Shown: positions 7,116 to 14,206 of the stretch, one piece after another
Numbering within the stretch: the first letter of the stretch is position 1
How the letters are laid out: every line of letters starts with the position of its first letter
Source: Oscillospiraceae bacterium
GTDB taxonomy: Bacteria; Bacillota; Clostridia; Oscillospirales; Ruminococcaceae
DNA length: 16,119 nt
NCBI GenBank assembly: GCA_031281115.1
Contig: JAITFV010000168.1
Location: 1-16,119 of the forward strand
Direction of reading: 5' to 3'
The notes under the pieces: generated by a model
Told to the model about the DNA's origin: nothing
Seen by the model: the letters and a program-made list of their open reading frames with translations, nothing else
Database searches by the model: none
Program-made: the position numbers and the translations under genes

Positions 7116-7469
7116 TTATTTATCTGTTTCACCTCCCTCCGGACGCTTGGTGCCGTAAGCGCTTATTAGTCCGAGTAATATTTCGCTCTGATGCTTGTCC
7201 GCCACGGAAAGTAACTCTGTAAGTACCCGCTGCTGTTCTTTGCTGAACAAGTTTTTATGTGGGTGCCGCCAATCCATGAGCGTAACGCCGCCGCAGTTTC
7301 CTTGTTGGGTAACAATGGGATAATCCAAAGAAAGAGAATCAATGTCGCGGTAGACAGTATTTTTTGATACGCCCAGTTCCATTGCAAGACGCGGGACGGT
7401 TTCGTTTTTGCGCCCCATCAATATGCGGATTATCTCAGCCTGTCTCTCGCGGACATTCATTCTTGGCAC
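7116..7469 (-). CDS. Small DeoR/HTH_11-type transcriptional regulator
   Basis: A 117-residue protein with an N-terminal winged helix-turn-helix: ERQAEIIRILMGR is the first helix, and ELGVSKNTVYRDIDSL is the turn and recognition helix. This is the layout of HTH domains found in WYL-type and DeoR regulators. The C-terminal half has no WYL or sugar-phosphate domain, so it is much shorter than those families; similar short versions accompany recombinases in clostridial elements. The start has AAAGGGGGTG about 6 bases upstream. Its last codons carry GGAGGGAGGTG, a ribosome binding site for something downstream, now the recombinase remnant. It is divergent from the ABC-3C-like operon and could regulate itself and that operon, though nothing proves it. 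Confidence 0.75.
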   Translation of the reverse strand: MPRMNVRERQAEIIRILMGRKNETVPRLAMELGVSKNTVYRDIDSLSLDYPIVTQQGNCGGVTLMDWRHPHKNLFSKEQQRVLTELLSVADKHQSEILLGLISAYGTKRPEGGETDK

Positions 7470-7503
7470 CCCCTTTCCGTGCGGTCTTCTTTAATGGTAA
7501 AAC

Positions 7504-7617
7504 TCAAACTACCCATAACCTGATGAGTTTGAAAAAGCTTTTGAAAATTATTTTTTCAACCCTCAGTTTGCCTTGATACTATCTGCAATCGCCTTTTTCG
7601 TGTTTGCATAGCTATGC
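7504..7617. promoter_or_regulatory. Three inverted repeats in the divergent regulatory region
   Basis: TCAAACT (7504-7510) with AGTTTGA (7526-7532); TTGAAAA (7541-7547) with TTTTCAA (7553-7559); and a perfect 12-bp palindrome GCATAGCTATGC (7606-7617). All lie between the leftward HTH gene and the rightward promoter. They are candidate binding sites for the HTH protein or other dimeric regulators. AT-rich sequence makes short palindromes common, so only the third is persuasive. Confidence 0.4.
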
Positions 7618-7644
7618 GTGAATACTGCGAACGCAAATTTACTG

Positions 7645-7673
7645 TTGACATTTTCGATTAAATGTTGTACACT
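7645..7673 (+). promoter_or_regulatory. Promoter of the ABC-3C-like operon
   Basis: A perfect TTGACA (7645-7650), a 17-base spacer and TACACT (7668-7673). Transcription would start near 7680, at an inverted repeat ATAGGAC (7680-7686) / GTCCTAT (7705-7711). That gives a leader of about 120 bases which includes the tandem repeats at 7745-7784. Confidence 0.7.
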
Positions 7674-7744
7674 TAGCAAATAGGACTAACCTCGCTAACT
7701 GCTTGTCCTATGATTTGAGTATATTTATTTGGCTTGTCTGCTTC

Positions 7745-7784
7745 GGTACAAAAGGGTACAAGTCGATACAAAACGGTATAAACT
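7745..7784 (+). repeat. Four tandem 10-bp repeats before the ABC-3C-like operon
   Basis: Consecutive units GGTACAAAAG, GGTACAAGTC, GATACAAAAC and GGTATAAACT, consensus GGTACAAAAC, with no gaps. A 10-bp period puts every unit on the same helix face. The array ends 18 bases before the first ATG, just upstream of GGGAAGGGAGGG. It lies downstream of the predicted promoter, so it could be a roadblock operator or an RNA-level element. Confidence 0.75.
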
Positions 7785-7802
7785 GCGGGAAGGGAGGGTG
7801 TT

Positions 7803-8816
7803 ATGTTGTTCAGTGAGTTCGTTCAGACTTTGTATCCGCTGCTCGGCGGCGGGATGAATGTCGGTGCGTTTGTTGCCGAGTTAGTCGATAATTTTATGGA
7901 AAACCCGGCAAGCAAAGCTGATGACGTGAAAGCCGCTAACGGAGAATACAACCCCTTTGCCAAATTGCAGGAAGCAACGTTAAAGCAGTATTACAACGGC
8001 AACAGTCAGATTTCACAAAAGAATGCGGCAGCTATCTTGGGGCGAATGGATAAAGCCAAATTCGCCGCTTTTGTTTATGAATTTTCACCCGATGCCCTAA
8101 GTACGCTTTGTGATGATTTGAAAAAATACGGTGTGATGCCAACATCGTTAAATGTAGGCGAAGTTTGCGGAGACCTTTTCGAGGGGGCGTTGCGCCAATT
8201 TGCGGTAAATAAAAAAATGCCGACACAAGTCGGCAAGGAAGAAATTTCAAATGAATTAGGCATATTCCCGGATGGTCGCGTTCCTATGGAAACCGTATAT
8301 TTAATGAATGGTCGCTTGCATATAGGCGAAACTTCAATAAAACTCTCGGACAAGCTGCGCCGCCTACAGAGATTACAAGCAAGGAAAAGGGCTACATACC
8401 AAAACTATATGAGGCATACACAGATGCCGAAACCCCTAATGCGGTAACGCCGGATAACCTTGCATCATATCCGAAATACAATCGAAATTTAACGGAGCAG
8501 AGAACAAACTTTTTTAACGCCCTCTATGTCATTGAGGAAGTGCGCAGTAAATTCGGTAAAGAATGGGCGGGGCAGATTGAGTTTCTGAAACAAGAAGCGT
8601 ATGACGGTGTCAGCGATATTTATTTCTCCGATGATCACAAACACGGTTACGCGAGATTAAACGCCGTATTGACACAAGCCGTAAATACGCCGATAAAAAA
8701 AATCGCTGCTTGCCAACATACGAAACCTTGTCGGCAACAGCGAAAAGAAAGGTGTTTGTCATATCCTCGTCAGCGAGGGAAAGATAAAATCATGGGTGAA
8801 CATATATGATGAATAG
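7803..8816 (+). pseudogene. ABC-3C-type component with ABC-3C C-terminal domain, two frameshifts
   Basis: Read as one gene this encodes about 337 residues, but the frame breaks twice. Frame one (7803 to about 8356) gives an alpha-helical N-terminal part (MLFSEFVQTLYPLL) I do not recognise functionally. A missing base near 8357 forces a move to another frame (about 8357-8698; YIPKLYEAYTDAE and then FLKQEAYDGVSDIYF). One extra A in the A8 run (8695-8702) then requires a return to the first frame, ending EKKGVCHILV...IKSWVNIYDE at TAG 8814-8816. The latter part matches my memory of C-terminal domains of ABC-three-component systems, which attach effector domains to the ATPase. The restored stop overlaps the next gene by 11 bases, as in an intact operon. 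As written, translation stops at 8447 after 214 residues. The shifts may be real or assembly errors. The start has GGGAAGGGAGGG upstream. Confidence 0.65.
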
Positions 8817-9267
8817 CGTTCTCGACACTTCCTTTGAAATGTCTCTTCGGATTTTACTATTACTTGCGGTTTCGCCAAACGCGATGACTGTTGATATGCT
8901 TGCCCTTGCAGACACGCTTTCTGTTTATGGCGCGAATTTCGGATTAACGGCCGAAAATCTGCACGGCGAGAGCGCGTATGTTTTAGATGAATACGACACC
9001 CGCCGTGAATTATCAAAAGAAGCTGTAAAATCCCTTGCTTTGCGTGAATTGTTAGAAGTGGATAAAAGCGAAGAGGGATTCCGTTATAGAATAACCGCAA
9101 ACGGCAAGCAATTTATAAACAGCAATGTTTCCGAGTATGCCAATGAATATCGTTTGGCGGCACAATCAACGATAAACTTCATACAAAATAAAACGGAACG
9201 TGAACTCTTCCGTCATATGAGCAAACGGTTCTCAGTAAACGGGGAGGAGGATAACCGGAATGGCTGA
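8806..9267 (+). CDS. ABC-3C-type middle component, winged-helix-like
   Basis: A 153-residue acidic protein, probably helical with a winged-helix core (SKEAVKSLALRELLEVD...GFRYRITANGKQFI). N-terminal TSFEMSLRILLLLAVSP and the NLHGES stretch fit the pattern I know for middle components of ABC-three-component systems, which bridge the ATPase and the effector-bearing subunit; subfamily two is a guess. It starts inside the previous gene's restored reading frame, with ATG 8806 and a second ATG at 8809, and overlaps the ATPase gene by 8 bases, so translation is probably coupled across all three. No enzymatic motif is visible. Size and position agree with the three-gene layout; sequence alone does not prove the role. 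Confidence 0.65.
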   Translation: MMNSVLDTSFEMSLRILLLLAVSPNAMTVDMLALADTLSVYGANFGLTAENLHGESAYVLDEYDTRRELSKEAVKSLALRELLEVDKSEEGFRYRITANGKQFINSNVSEYANEYRLAAQSTINFIQNKTERELFRHMSKRFSVNGEEDNRNG

Positions 9268-11077
9268 TTTTTACATTAAAAGGCTCACCGCTTTCGGAAA
9301 AGGCAAGGACAATGCGGTTATCGATTTTACTCCCGGATTAAACATTATTCACGGAATCTCCGACACGGGTAAATCTTGCATTTTACTGAGTATCGACTAT
9401 ATCTTCGGCGGCAAAATCCGACCGTTCAATAAGGAGCTAACCGGCTACGACCGTGTCCGAATTGATGTGCAAACAAAAGACGGATTGGTATCCTTCGAGA
9501 GGCAGTTAGGCAAGAATATCATAAAAGTGGAAAGCGAAGACCCTAATATCGAATCCGCCGACTATGATCGTGATCACAAAGACGATTCCGGGCGCGATGC
9601 TATCAGCGAAGTGTTACTGCGCCTTATTGAAATTGAAGAAGAGCACCGCATACTCTACAACAAAGATTATGTTAAGAAACGCCTCACTTGGCGATCATTT
9701 TCTCATATGTTTATAATAAATGAGGAAGAAGTTTATACCAAACAATCAATAATGCTTCCTAAGACTGAATCAAACACAACTTATTTTTTGTCTGCGTTAT
9801 GGTTTTTGCTTACGGGAAACGATTTCGCCGGACTTGATGAACGTGAAGAAAAGCGCATAAGAAAGGCAAAAAAAGACGAGATTATCAAGCGCATCAAAAC
9901 CGACATAACGAAATACGCTGATAAAAAAACCGCGTTAGAGGGGAGCCTTAAGCTACTCGGTCAGAGCGATATATTACAAAAAGCGCAGGCGATGATTTCA
10001 GATTTGAATGCTGTCAGAGAACAGATTAACAACGCCAACGACCGCGGACGGTTTCTTTTGAGCGGCATAATGGAAGCGCGGCAAGCCATAACCGATTGTG
10101 ACATGAATCTGAACCGTTTTAGGGCGTTGCATAAAAACTTGGTCACTGATATGAAAAGGCTCTCAATGATAGCCGATGGGAAGGCACAGCTTGACGAATC
10201 CGTACCCTATGTTGACGAATGCCCAATTTGCGGCGGTCATGTCACGGAGCAGGACGCGGAGGATATCATCGAAGCGGCAAACGGTGATTTGAAACGGATT
10301 ATCTCAAATATGCGCGGTTTGGATGAGACCATAAACGAACAGGAAAGTATGCGTATTGCCGCTGATAATGAACTTGTTTCGCTTGAAAAAGACAAAGCGG
10401 AGATTGACCGCTTAGTTGCGGAGCGTCTGCGCCCGCAAGAATTCAAGTTAGAAGAAACCTTGAAAAATTATCGTGCCGTATCGCAGCTCCAAGCGGAAAT
10501 AGAACTGATAGGCAGTTTGACTGTGGAATGCGAACAAGAACTTTTTGACTATGAACACGGTGACGAACCTACCGCCGACTACCGTGTCAAGGAGCATTAT
10601 AAAAGCGATGAAGAATTTAAACGCAAGATAAATGAATGCATCCATGAAGCGTTTGAAAAATGTAAATATGAAAATCTGTCATCTTCGATTTTTTCGATTG
10701 ACAAATTCGAGGTGTTTATTAACGGAAAGGAAAAATCGACCTCGCATGGTCAAGGTCACCGAGCGTTTATAAACACAGTCCTTGCTTTGGCTTTCCGTAA
10801 ATATTTACAGGATAACGCGGTTTACAAGACAGGCTTATTCTTAGTAGATTCACCGTTGCAATCATTAAAACAAGGGGTTGAGGATTTTGCGGACGATAGC
10901 ATGAAGGCGGGATTGTTCCGTTATCTGCTCGAAGGGCAAGATGTGGGACAAGCAATCGTAATCGAAAACGATATACCCGAATTGGATTATGAAAGCTATG
11001 GCGTAACGCCAATTGAATTCACAGGCGGTAAAAAACCCGGACGGTATGGCTTTTTATACTTGGACGGTCAATTTTAG
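9260..11077 (+). CDS. ABC-3C-type SMC/Rad50-like ABC ATPase
   Basis: A 605-residue soluble ATPase. Walker A is GISDTGKS (32-39) after LNIIHG. A long charged coiled coil (about 200-420) is broken by CPICGG, with C321 and C324 placed like the zinc hook of Rad50, so two molecules may join through zinc. The ABC signature is degenerate: STSHGQG, with G497-Q498-G499. Walker B reads LFLVDSP, with D530; the usual catalytic Glu after the Asp is replaced by Ser 531, a form I associate with DUF3732-like and ABC-3C ATPases. The fold suggests nucleoprotein or DNA-end sensing; ABC-3C systems are predicted anti-phage or conflict systems. GGGGAGGAGG lies before ATG 9260. It looks intact although its partner gene is frameshifted. 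Confidence 0.8.
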   Translation: MADFYIKRLTAFGKGKDNAVIDFTPGLNIIHGISDTGKSCILLSIDYIFGGKIRPFNKELTGYDRVRIDVQTKDGLVSFERQLGKNIIKVESEDPNIESADYDRDHKDDSGRDAISEVLLRLIEIEEEHRILYNKDYVKKRLTWRSFSHMFIINEEEVYTKQSIMLPKTESNTTYFLSALWFLLTGNDFAGLDEREEKRIRKAKKDEIIKRIKTDITKYADKKTALEGSLKLLGQSDILQKAQAMISDLNAVREQINNANDRGRFLLSGIMEARQAITDCDMNLNRFRALHKNLVTDMKRLSMIADGKAQLDESVPYVDECPICGGHVTEQDAEDIIEAANGDLKRIISNMRGLDETINEQESMRIAADNELVSLEKDKAEIDRLVAERLRPQEFKLEETLKNYRAVSQLQAEIELIGSLTVECEQELFDYEHGDEPTADYRVKEHYKSDEEFKRKINECIHEAFEKCKYENLSSSIFSIDKFEVFINGKEKSTSHGQGHRAFINTVLALAFRKYLQDNAVYKTGLFLVDSPLQSLKQGVEDFADDSMKAGLFRYLLEGQDVGQAIVIENDIPELDYESYGVTPIEFTGGKKPGRYGFLYLDGQF

Positions 11078-11090
11078 GGAGGAACACCGA

Positions 11091-11324
11091 ATGAAAATGA
11101 CTATTAGTTATATGAAACTGTGGCATCTGCTGCTTGATAGGCATATGACAAAACTGGACTTGAAAAAGCTCTCCGGCGTAAGCACTGCCTCGATAGCCAA
11201 GCTCGGCAAAGGCGAAAACATCCAAACGGATGTGCTGCTGAAAATTTGTAATGCTTTGGAAGTCGGCATACACGAAATTATGGAAACGGTGGAATCGGTG
11301 CCGAAGAGCGAAAGTGAGAATTAA
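11091..11324 (+). CDS. Small Cro/CI-type HTH regulator
   Basis: A 77-residue protein that is almost entirely one DNA-binding domain: helix-turn-helix LDLKKLSGVSTASIAKLGKG, then NIQTDVLLKICNALEVGIHEIME, the classic XRE/HTH_26 ending. ATG 11091 is chosen because GGGAGGA lies about 7 bases upstream; an upstream in-frame extension would overlap the ATPase gene and has no such site. It lies 13 bases after the ATPase gene, in the same operon. Small HTH_26 proteins often control restriction-modification and other defence operons; the closest comparable setting here is the adjoining nuclease. Its operator is not known. Confidence 0.8.
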   Translation: MKMTISYMKLWHLLLDRHMTKLDLKKLSGVSTASIAKLGKGENIQTDVLLKICNALEVGIHEIMETVESVPKSESEN

Positions 11325-11380
11325 GGGGAATAACAAATGGCTATGATAAAATCTTGAAGTACCGGAAGGAGAACCGAATC

Positions 11381-13072
11381 ATGGGAACGAAAAAACCTAA
11401 AAACACAGAACTTGCCGTGACGGAAACGGCAACAATTGACGAAACTGCTCTTTTTGAGCGTGTATCGGCGATTATTGAAAACAGAAAGTATCGCGCGCAA
11501 GCCGCCGCGAACAGCGAGGCTACGCTTATGTTTTGGGAAATCGGACATCATGTCAATTCGGTTATCCTTGACAACAAGAGAGCAGCTTATGGAAAACAGA
11601 TTGTGGCGACGCTGTCGCTGCAATTAGAAGAAAAATATGGAAGCTCATACGAAGTGAAGAATCTTCGGCGGATGCTCCAGTTTGCCGAGAGATTTTCCGA
11701 TTTTGAAATTGTCGTTCCACTGGCACGACAATTGAGCTGGTCTCATTTCATTGCTCTTTTGCCGCTAAAATCCGATGACGCTTTCATGTTTTACGCAAAT
11801 GACGCTATGGCACGAAATTTAGGCAAACGTGAATTACGTAAACAAATTTCCCGCAAAGCGTATGAACGCCGTGAAATTGCTAATGCGAATTTATCGAAAA
11901 CATCCAATGTTCCGTTTAATATGTTCAAAGACCCATATTTGCTGGATATGTTTGACTTAAAAGATAGCTACCACGAAGCCGACCTACGCAAAGCCATTGT
12001 GGGGGACATCAAACAGTTTATACTCGAATTCGGACATGGCTTTGCTTTTATCGATGAAGAAGTCCGTATGACAATGGACGGTGACGATTTTCGGCTCGAC
12101 CTTCTCTTTTACAACCGTGAGTTGAAACGTCTTGTTGCAGTTGAGTTAAAACTTGGGAAGTTCAAACCAATCTACAAAGGACAAATGGAGTATATGCTGG
12201 CTGACTTAGACCGTTTCCTCGTTAAACAAGAGTTCAAGACTAAGGAATTAACGGAGAGTATACTTCTTAAATGGTTTCAGGCAATGGATGTTACGCCTCG
12301 CACTAAGCAGCGAAAAGTTTCGGCAACGCGGATGTTCATAAAGTATCTTTCTTCTTTAGGAATAGAGGCTTTTGTTCCCGAATTCCCCAAAAGCTCCGAT
12401 TATTATGTACCATATATTTTTTCGGATGACGAGTTTGCGCGGATTATTGCTGTCGCTGACAATTGGGGTCGAAAGAGAAGTGGTTTCAAATATCGAATCG
12501 CTCAGCAGATGCCTCTTTTGTTAAGAATTCTCTATGGTTGCGGTTTGCGCTTACAGGAAGCATTATCTTTACAATGGAGTGATGTTAATTTTAACCAAGG
12601 CACACTTTTTATTAAGCACGCTAAGTATGATAAACAACGAATAATTCCGATGAGCAATACGCTGACCAAGATATTTGAATTATATCGCTATTCAGGATTA
12701 TGCGCTCCCGGTGATTATGATTATCTTTTTAGCAAAAACGGAAGCGATCCGGCTTCAAAAAGCCGTGTTGAGCACATTTTTATTGTAATCCTAAAAGATG
12801 CCGGCATCGAATATTTCAAAGCAAAGGAAAAGGAAAGAGGCCCGTGCCTGCATTGTTTACGACACCTTTTCGCTTTTCATTCGTTCTCTCAAGCCGAATC
12901 AATGGGAATACCTTTTAATGATTCAGTTCCGTACTTGTCAACTTATTTAGGACATAGTAACATTTTAGGAACGGACAAATACTTGAATTTTAGCCATGAA
13001 ATGTATACAGACGCACACGATGCCATTAACAATTACACGAAAGGTGTGTTTCCGAAGGCGGTGACAGAATGA
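11381..13072 (+). CDS. YhcG/DUF1016 PDDEXK nuclease fused to a tyrosine recombinase
   Basis: A 563-residue open frame joining two unrelated proteins. Residues about 25-165 are the DUF1016 N-terminal domain (FWEIGHHV, KNLRRMLQFAERF, LSWSHFIALL). About 190-270 is the YhcG nuclease domain with D240 (RLDLLFY) and E255-L-K257, the PD-(D/E)xK residues. YhcG proteins normally run about 60-80 residues further; here, at about residues 270-275 (nt 12185-12205), the sequence turns into a tyrosine recombinase lacking the beginning of its arm/core-binding domain. The catalytic part looks complete: R390, H491-x-x-R494-H495, H525 and Y534. Start ATG 11381 has GGAAGGAGAA about 9 bases before it; a longer TTG start lacks this. 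It overlaps the next recombinase by 4 bases (ATGA). The join may be a deletion product or a working chimera. Confidence 0.85.
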   Translation: MGTKKPKNTELAVTETATIDETALFERVSAIIENRKYRAQAAANSEATLMFWEIGHHVNSVILDNKRAAYGKQIVATLSLQLEEKYGSSYEVKNLRRMLQFAERFSDFEIVVPLARQLSWSHFIALLPLKSDDAFMFYANDAMARNLGKRELRKQISRKAYERREIANANLSKTSNVPFNMFKDPYLLDMFDLKDSYHEADLRKAIVGDIKQFILEFGHGFAFIDEEVRMTMDGDDFRLDLLFYNRELKRLVAVELKLGKFKPIYKGQMEYMLADLDRFLVKQEFKTKELTESILLKWFQAMDVTPRTKQRKVSATRMFIKYLSSLGIEAFVPEFPKSSDYYVPYIFSDDEFARIIAVADNWGRKRSGFKYRIAQQMPLLLRILYGCGLRLQEALSLQWSDVNFNQGTLFIKHAKYDKQRIIPMSNTLTKIFELYRYSGLCAPGDYDYLFSKNGSDPASKSRVEHIFIVILKDAGIEYFKAKEKERGPCLHCLRHLFAFHSFSQAESMGIPFNDSVPYLSTYLGHSNILGTDKYLNFSHEMYTDAHDAINNYTKGVFPKAVTE

Positions 13073-14124
13073 AAAAGTCTCTGCCTGTTGTAAATGTATT
13101 GACGGACTTCTTTAATCTGTACCTGCCAACTGCGAAGGGGTTAAGTCATAATACAATAACATCATATGAATATGCGTTTCAACTGCTGTTTGAGTATGTG
13201 AATGACGAGAAACAGATTCCACCTGAATCTGTTTCTTTTCAATCTCTAAGCAACGGCACGGTTTTAGATTATTTAAACTGGTTAGAAACTAATCGCCAAT
13301 GCAGCACAAGAACACGCAATCAGCGATTGGCAGCTATTTCATCGTTTGCCAAGTACGCTATGAAACAAAAATTTTCCGAGGCACTGACTTTTGGGTCAGA
13401 GGTTATCAATATACCAAAGAAAAAAGTTCCGAAAAATGATGATGTCGTATATTTTACAATTAAGGAAATAGAGATAATTCTTGGTCTGCCGAATAACTTA
13501 ACCAAAATCGGAAATCGCGATATGGTATTGTTAAGCGTTTTGTATGCCAGCGGTGCCAGAGCGCAGGAATTATGCGATCTTACTGTAAATGACATTCATT
13601 TTGGTGAAAAAACATCGCTTCGTCTTGTTGGTAAAGGCAATAAATCAAGAAGTGTCATTATTACTGACGAATGTGCAGAATTGCTGAAAAGTTATTTGCA
13701 GAACAGCCCTATGACGACATCTCAAATGAAAAGCAGAGCTTCACATATTTTTTCCAGTCAAACACATGAACACATGACAGTATCCTGCGTTGAGGGCATT
13801 GTCAAGAAATATATGACAATAGCTAAAGCTGCACATCCCAAATTATTCAAATGCAAAAGCTATTCGCCGCACAGTTTTAGGCACTCTATCGCTGTTCATA
13901 TGCTTGAAAGCGATATTCCTCTTCCTGTGATAAAGAACTTTCTCGGACACGCATCAATTCAAAGTACCTTAGTTTATGCTAAAGTTACGCCTGAATTGGC
14001 GAACAAGTATCTTCGTGAGAAAGGTTTTGGTGCATCCCTGCCGAAAAATTCTGAAACGACAACACCCCGAACAACGCTTCTGCCGTTCTTAGATAAAATA
14101 TCGAAGCGTAACCGTAGTGGATAA
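13069..14124 (+). CDS. Tyrosine site-specific recombinase/integrase
   Basis: A 351-residue XerC/D-like recombinase that would cut and rejoin DNA through a tyrosine-DNA intermediate. The N-terminal SAM-like core-binding domain spans about 8-105 (LSHNTITSYEYAFQLLFEYV, CSTRTRNQRLAAISSFAKYA). The catalytic domain has R164 (ASGARAQEL), KGNKSR, H268-S-F-R271-H272, LGH ending at H294, and nucleophile Y303, so the active site is complete. The C-terminal tail beyond about 325 is Thr- and Lys-rich. It overlaps the fused recombinase by ATGA. The pair resembles the second and third members of the three-recombinase modules of Firmicutes and RIT elements; the first member is missing. The stop lies inside a perfect palindrome (14119-14132). 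Confidence 0.92.
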   Translation: MKKSLPVVNVLTDFFNLYLPTAKGLSHNTITSYEYAFQLLFEYVNDEKQIPPESVSFQSLSNGTVLDYLNWLETNRQCSTRTRNQRLAAISSFAKYAMKQKFSEALTFGSEVINIPKKKVPKNDDVVYFTIKEIEIILGLPNNLTKIGNRDMVLLSVLYASGARAQELCDLTVNDIHFGEKTSLRLVGKGNKSRSVIITDECAELLKSYLQNSPMTTSQMKSRASHIFSSQTHEHMTVSCVEGIVKKYMTIAKAAHPKLFKCKSYSPHSFRHSIAVHMLESDIPLPVIKNFLGHASIQSTLVYAKVTPELANKYLREKGFGASLPKNSETTTPRTTLLPFLDKISKRNRSG

Positions 14125-14190
14125 TATTATCCAAGAAACTTTTCCTCTATCGCCGCAATATCAAGTCGCACAGCAAGTTTCTCGGATATT
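14119..14190. repeat. Palindrome and inverted repeat at the end of the recombinase operon
   Basis: GGATAATATTATCC (14119-14132) is a perfect 14-bp palindrome covering the recombinase stop codon. A wider imperfect inverted repeat pairs AATATTATCCAAGAAACTT (14123-14141) with AAGTTTCTCGGATATT (14175-14190). It could be a terminator or a recombinase binding or element-end site. No U tract follows, so I favour a protein site. Confidence 0.55.
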
Positions 14191-14206
14191 AAATCTTCTG
14201 GGATAA

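Noticed and set aside
8540..8809. Separate 89-residue gene starting at GTG 8540
   Set aside because: It is the middle-frame part of the frameshifted ABC-3C-like gene. It has no ribosome binding site and loses the conserved C-terminal block.
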